From NCBI GenBank assembly GCA_910585645.1, contig CAJUFP010000046.1, forward strand, positions 1-33,248: a DNA stretch of 33,248 bases, in the 5' to 3' direction. Source of the DNA: an uncultured Hungatella sp. GTDB taxonomy: Bacteria > Bacillota > Clostridia > Lachnospirales > Lachnospiraceae. Under the pieces are notes generated by a model. That model saw only the letters and a program-made list of their open reading frames with translations, was not told the origin of the DNA and ran no database searches. The position numbers and the translations under genes are program-made. Shown here piece after piece: positions 30,558 to 33,248 of this stretch. Numbering within the stretch: position 1 is the first letter of the stretch; each line of letters begins with the position of its first letter.

Positions 30558-31989
30558 GAGCGGTCTTTCCTCCCTTTTTCCGGCTCTCTTTCACCTGCTG
30601 GCGGGAAGGGGATGCGACTTCCTCCCGCTTTTCGTCAGCCCCGGGCATCCGCTGCTTTAAAAGCTTCATCACGTGGAAATAGGCGGGGATCAAAAACAGG
30701 TCCGCCGCGATCCAGGCCGCCGGGTTGGCCAGGCAGGCGCCGGAATACCCGAAGACCGGCACCAGGCAGAAACCTACCAGAGATCTGGCCGCCATCTCGC
30801 ATACCCCGGCCACAATGGCAAGCTTGGAAAACCCAAGCCCCTGGATCATAAACCGGACGATATTTACAAGCGCCAGCGGAAAATACATGGCGGAGTTGGT
30901 CAGAAGAAACCGTCTGGCATTGGCCAGGATCTGGGTCTCCCCGGCGTCCACAAACATCAGGGCAATGGTATCGCTGAACAGATACAAAACCACAAAAGCT
31001 CCTAAAGCGTAGAGAGCCCCCAAAATCACACAGTCCTTCATGCCCTGGCCGATGCGGTCAAGCCTTCTGGCCCCCACGTTCTGTCCGCCGTATGTGGCCA
31101 TGGTAGCGCCCATGGCGTCAAAGGGACAGCAGAAAAACATGCTGACCTTGCTGCCTGCGGTGACCGACGCCACGGCCACGGAGCCTAAGGTGTTAACCGC
31201 GGTCTGTATGACCACGCTGCCGATGGCTGTGATGGAATACTGAAGCCCCATGGGGATCCCCATGCCGCACAGGGTCCTCATGGCCTTTACGTCCGGCTTC
31301 CACTCGTCCTTCTCCATCTTCAGGATCGTAAATTTCTTTTTCATATACAGAAGGCACAGCGCGCCCGACACGCCCTGGGAGATCACGGTGGCCCACGCCG
31401 CCCCTGCTACGCCCATGTTCAGCACCGTGATGGTAAACAGATCCAGGGCCACGTTCATGACAGAGGAAATCAGCAGAAAATACAAAGGCGTGGTGCTGTC
31501 TCCCATGGAGCGGATGATGCCTGACAGCATATTGTAAAGGTAGGTGACAGGTATACCCAGAAAAATCACAAATATGTAGGCGTAAGCTCCGTCTATAATG
31601 TCCTGAGGCGTTCTCATAAGCCCCAGGATCCTTTTACATAAAAGGCACACGGTCACAGTCATCACCGCGGCAAAGCCTGCGGCCAGATACCCGCTGTTGG
31701 CCACATACCTGCGCAGCGCCGTCTCGTTCTTCTCGCCGAACTTCTGGGCCACAGGGATGGCAAAACCGCTGCAGATCCCCATACAGAACCCGATGATCAT
31801 AAAATTGATGGAACCTGTGGAGCCCACAGACGCCAGAGCCTGAACCCCCAGATATTTTCCAACAATGATGGTGTCCATCATACTGTAAAACTGCTGAAAT
31901 AAAAGCCCAAACAGCATGGGCACCAAAAACCCCAGGATCAACTTCATCGGCGACCCGTTTGTCATATCTTTCATTGCTCTTCCAGCCAT
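30544..31989 (-). CDS. MATE-family multidrug/sodium (or proton) antiporter
   Basis: 481 residues with about 12 membrane helices in two homologous bundles. It exports drugs or metabolites in exchange for Na+ or H+. The first helix carries FLVPMLFGLLFQQFYSMMDT and the loop IIVGKYLGVQALASVGSTGS, both typical of the family. The second bundle starts near 240 with CGMGIPMGLQYSITAIGSVV. The last 35 residues are a charged cytoplasmic tail (EKREEVASPSRQQVKESRKK). GGGAGG lies 9 bases before the ATG. The gene is divergent from the deacetylase and overlaps the radical SAM gene. Its leader holds a tandem repeat. Confidence 0.94.
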   Translation of the reverse strand: MAGRAMKDMTNGSPMKLILGFLVPMLFGLLFQQFYSMMDTIIVGKYLGVQALASVGSTGSINFMIIGFCMGICSGFAIPVAQKFGEKNETALRRYVANSGYLAAGFAAVMTVTVCLLCKRILGLMRTPQDIIDGAYAYIFVIFLGIPVTYLYNMLSGIIRSMGDSTTPLYFLLISSVMNVALDLFTITVLNMGVAGAAWATVISQGVSGALCLLYMKKKFTILKMEKDEWKPDVKAMRTLCGMGIPMGLQYSITAIGSVVIQTAVNTLGSVAVASVTAGSKVSMFFCCPFDAMGATMATYGGQNVGARRLDRIGQGMKDCVILGALYALGAFVVLYLFSDTIALMFVDAGETQILANARRFLLTNSAMYFPLALVNIVRFMIQGLGFSKLAIVAGVCEMAARSLVGFCLVPVFGYSGACLANPAAWIAADLFLIPAYFHVMKLLKQRMPGADEKREEVASPSRQQVKESRKKGGKTAHVLG

Positions 31990-32055
31990 GATCCAATTCC
32001 TCCCTTTTCCTTTCCCCCAGAATCCGCCCGGCGTTCCACTGCCCTTTTCCGACAG

Positions 32056-32158
32056 TGTTTCCCGCTGCCTCGTTTCCTGCAGTCCCGTTTCCCGTCGGTC
32101 TCGTTTCCCGCTGCCCCGTTTCCCGTCGGTCTCGTTTCCCGTCGGTCCCGTTTCCCGG
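32056..32158. repeat. Tandem repeat of 15/16-bp units in the MATE leader
   Basis: Six and a half copies of a unit that begins CGTTTCCCG run without gaps. The unit forms are CGTTTCCCGTCGGTCT (16 bp, three copies with one ending in C) and CGTTTCCCGCTGCCC (15 bp, with variants). Length alternates between 15 and 16, so the frame is not kept and it is not coding. It lies between the MATE promoter and start codon and would be transcribed as GGGAAACG units. Copy number may vary between strains and alter the leader. Confidence 0.85.
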
Positions 32159-32199
32159 TTTCAAGGCCCGCCTGGCTCTGTTTATGTTACAAGTTCCTA

Positions 32200-32227
32200 A
32201 GTTTATCACATTCCCGCATTTTTGCAA
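32200..32227 (-). promoter_or_regulatory. Promoter of the MATE-radical SAM operon
   Basis: Minus strand: TTGCAA (32222-32227), 16 bases, TAAACT (32200-32205) with an extended TGA just before the -10 box. The transcript leader would be about 200 bases and include the whole tandem repeat. Confidence 0.6.
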
Positions 32228-32271
32228 GTAGAAACTCATATGCTTTTACAAAACAATTTTGGGAGTTTTTC

Positions 32272-33090
32272 ATGAAAACTCTGTCCTTTTACATAAAAAA
32301 AGCCGTGGAACTGGTATTCCTGGCAGCCTTATGCTTCTGCCTGGGGGACAGCGCCGCCAGGATCGGGGAACAGTATCCCTTTGTCACCGTAAGCGCCTCC
32401 GCGGAGGGCAACTGGGGCTTAAGCTTTCAGCAGGAGGGCAAGCCTCCCGTGGCCAACGCCTCGGCAGAGTACCTAAAACAGTTCAACGCCTGGTACGCGG
32501 ACCAGACCGACGAAAAAGTGCTCTACCTGACCTTTGACGCCGGCTATGAAAACGGCAACACCGCAGCCATCCTGGACGCCCTGAAAAAACACCATGCCCC
32601 CGCCGCCTTTTTCCTTGTGGGCAATTATCTGGAGACCAGCCCGGATCTGGTCAAACGCATGGTATCGGAAGGCCATATTGTCGGAAACCACACCTACCAC
32701 CACCCGGACATGTCAAAGATCTCCACCTCCCAGTCCTTTGCCCGGGAGCTTCAGGATCTGGAGGCTTTGTATCAACAGGTGACAGGCCAGCCCATGAAAA
32801 AATACTACCGCCCGCCCCAGGGAAAATACAGCGAGTCTAACCTTTCCATGGCCAAAGACCTGGGATACCACACCTTCTTCTGGAGCCTGGCCTATGTGGA
32901 CTGGTATGAGGATAAACAGCCTTCAAAGGAGGAGGCATTTAAGAAGCTTCTGGGGCGCATCCATCCCGGAGCGGTCGTCCTGCTCCACAGCACCTCCAAG
33001 ACCAATGGGGAGATCCTGGATGAATTGCTGACCAAATGGGAGGAGATGGGGTATCGGTTTGGGTCATTGGATGAGCTGACCGGGCAGTGA
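32272..33090 (+). CDS. PdaA-like polysaccharide deacetylase (NodB domain)
   Basis: 272 residues. It probably removes acetyl groups from N-acetylmuramic acid as the step toward muramic delta-lactam in spore cortex. The N-terminal hydrophobic segment (about 8-28) is a signal peptide or anchor. NodB motifs: LTFDAGYENG (86-95), with Asp89 as the likely catalytic base; NHTYHHPDM (139-147) with His140 and His144; YYRPPQGKYSE; FWSLAYVDW; and GAVVLLHSTS. Standard NodB enzymes read TFDDG; PdaA proteins lack the second Asp (Asn in Bacillus, Ala90 here), and YENG after it is PdaA-like. GGGAG lies 6 bases before the ATG. It is the only plus-strand gene, divergent from MATE. I saw no clear promoter of the usual type; a sporulation sigma factor is possible. 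Confidence 0.93.
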   Translation: MKTLSFYIKKAVELVFLAALCFCLGDSAARIGEQYPFVTVSASAEGNWGLSFQQEGKPPVANASAEYLKQFNAWYADQTDEKVLYLTFDAGYENGNTAAILDALKKHHAPAAFFLVGNYLETSPDLVKRMVSEGHIVGNHTYHHPDMSKISTSQSFARELQDLEALYQQVTGQPMKKYYRPPQGKYSESNLSMAKDLGYHTFFWSLAYVDWYEDKQPSKEEAFKKLLGRIHPGAVVLLHSTSKTNGEILDELLTKWEEMGYRFGSLDELTGQ

Positions 33091-33117
33091 GGGGGGCGGG
33101 GAGCATGTCGCCGCGCT

Positions 33118-33151
33118 AAGGAGTTTCAGACCCTGGAGGAAACATCCCCTT
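33118..33151 (+). other. Hairpin after the deacetylase gene
   Basis: AAGG-A-GTTTC (33118-33127) pairs with GAAAC-ATC-CCTT (33139-33151), giving stems of 4 and 5 bp broken by a small internal loop. It lies 28 bases after the stop and just before palindrome copy D. There is no T-run, so termination is uncertain. Confidence 0.4.
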
Positions 33152-33161
33152 GGCTAAGTAA

Positions 33162-33248
33162 TTGAGTGAGCAAAGGGCGAGGGTAGTCGTGATGCCAGAC
33201 AGAGAAGGGAAGGATGGTCCTGTCCGGGTTCAGATATGCCAAACATTC
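33162..33248. repeat. Long palindromic intergenic element, copy D (left arm only)
   Basis: Begins with the tag TTGAGTGAGCAAAGG and continues through GTCGTGATGCCAG into the core GTCCGGGTTCAGATATGCCA. The last 49 bases (33200-33248) are identical to 9142-9190 in copy A. The window ends within the inner loop, so the right arm must lie outside. It follows the deacetylase gene in the same direction. Confidence 0.8.

Noticed and set aside
32056..32158. CRISPR array
   Set aside because: Units are 15-16 bp with no spacers between them and no cas genes nearby; it is a plain tandem repeat.
31990..32239. Upstream coding extension over the tandem repeat (frame from 32239)
   Set aside because: The sequence is low complexity, the repeat length alternates between 15 and 16 so it does not keep frame, and MATE has its own ribosome site at 31989.

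Overview
The window looks like chromosomal DNA of a spore-forming, anaerobic member of the Lachnospiraceae (Clostridium cluster XIVa type). I infer this from the moderately GC-rich coding sequence, strong AGGAGG-type ribosome sites, clostridial sigma-A promoters (TTGACA-17-TATAAT type), the ClpC/McsA/McsB set, a biotin-dependent sodium-pump decarboxylase operon, and a PdaA-type deacetylase. All genes but the last lie on the minus strand, so the text below follows transcription from high to low coordinates. I see no rRNA, tRNA, CRISPR array, transposase or phage gene.

Layout. (1) 32272-33090 (+): PdaA-like polysaccharide deacetylase, divergent from a MATE exporter (30544-31989) whose leader holds a 15/16-bp tandem repeat. 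The MATE gene overlaps a YhcC-type radical SAM gene. (2) 29084-29470: small Lys/Ala-rich protein with two promoter-like sites and a very good terminator. (3) 25711-28867: HerA/DUF853-type ATPase followed by a NOL1/NOP2/sun RNA methyltransferase. (4) 20501-25638: a 1150-residue J-like/TPR protein overlapping an HscC-type Hsp70 by 4 bp, with its own promoter and terminator. (5) 19066-20304: D-Ala-D-Ala carboxypeptidase. (6) 13666-18929: five-gene operon with two different carboxyltransferases (MmdA-type and OadA-type), one biotin carrier, the OadB sodium pump and an OadG lipoprotein, with a Rex-like site in the leader. (7) 9376-13378: secreted SH3/glucosaminidase protein and a membrane-anchored cohesin-fold protein, both carrying a cadherin-like domain. 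(8) 1508-9017: stress operon gntR-mcsA-mcsB-clpC-(unknown)-radA-dipeptidase, in which a GntR/YtrA-type regulator sits where CtsR is usually found. (9) 1-1364: substrate-binding lipoprotein and start of the permease of an ABC importer, separated by a spacer dense in hairpins.

The most unusual signal is non-coding. Long imperfect palindromes lie between genes at 9105-9316 and 13535-13653. Another begins at 33162 and runs off the window, and a related partial element lies at 28944-29007. The two complete copies share an inner core (GGGTTCAGATnTGCCA paired with TGGCAnAnATTCACCC, with a 5x5 internal loop) but have outer stems of unrelated sequence that are each self-complementary. That is the pattern of a conserved structured element family. 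I do not recognise it as a named family.
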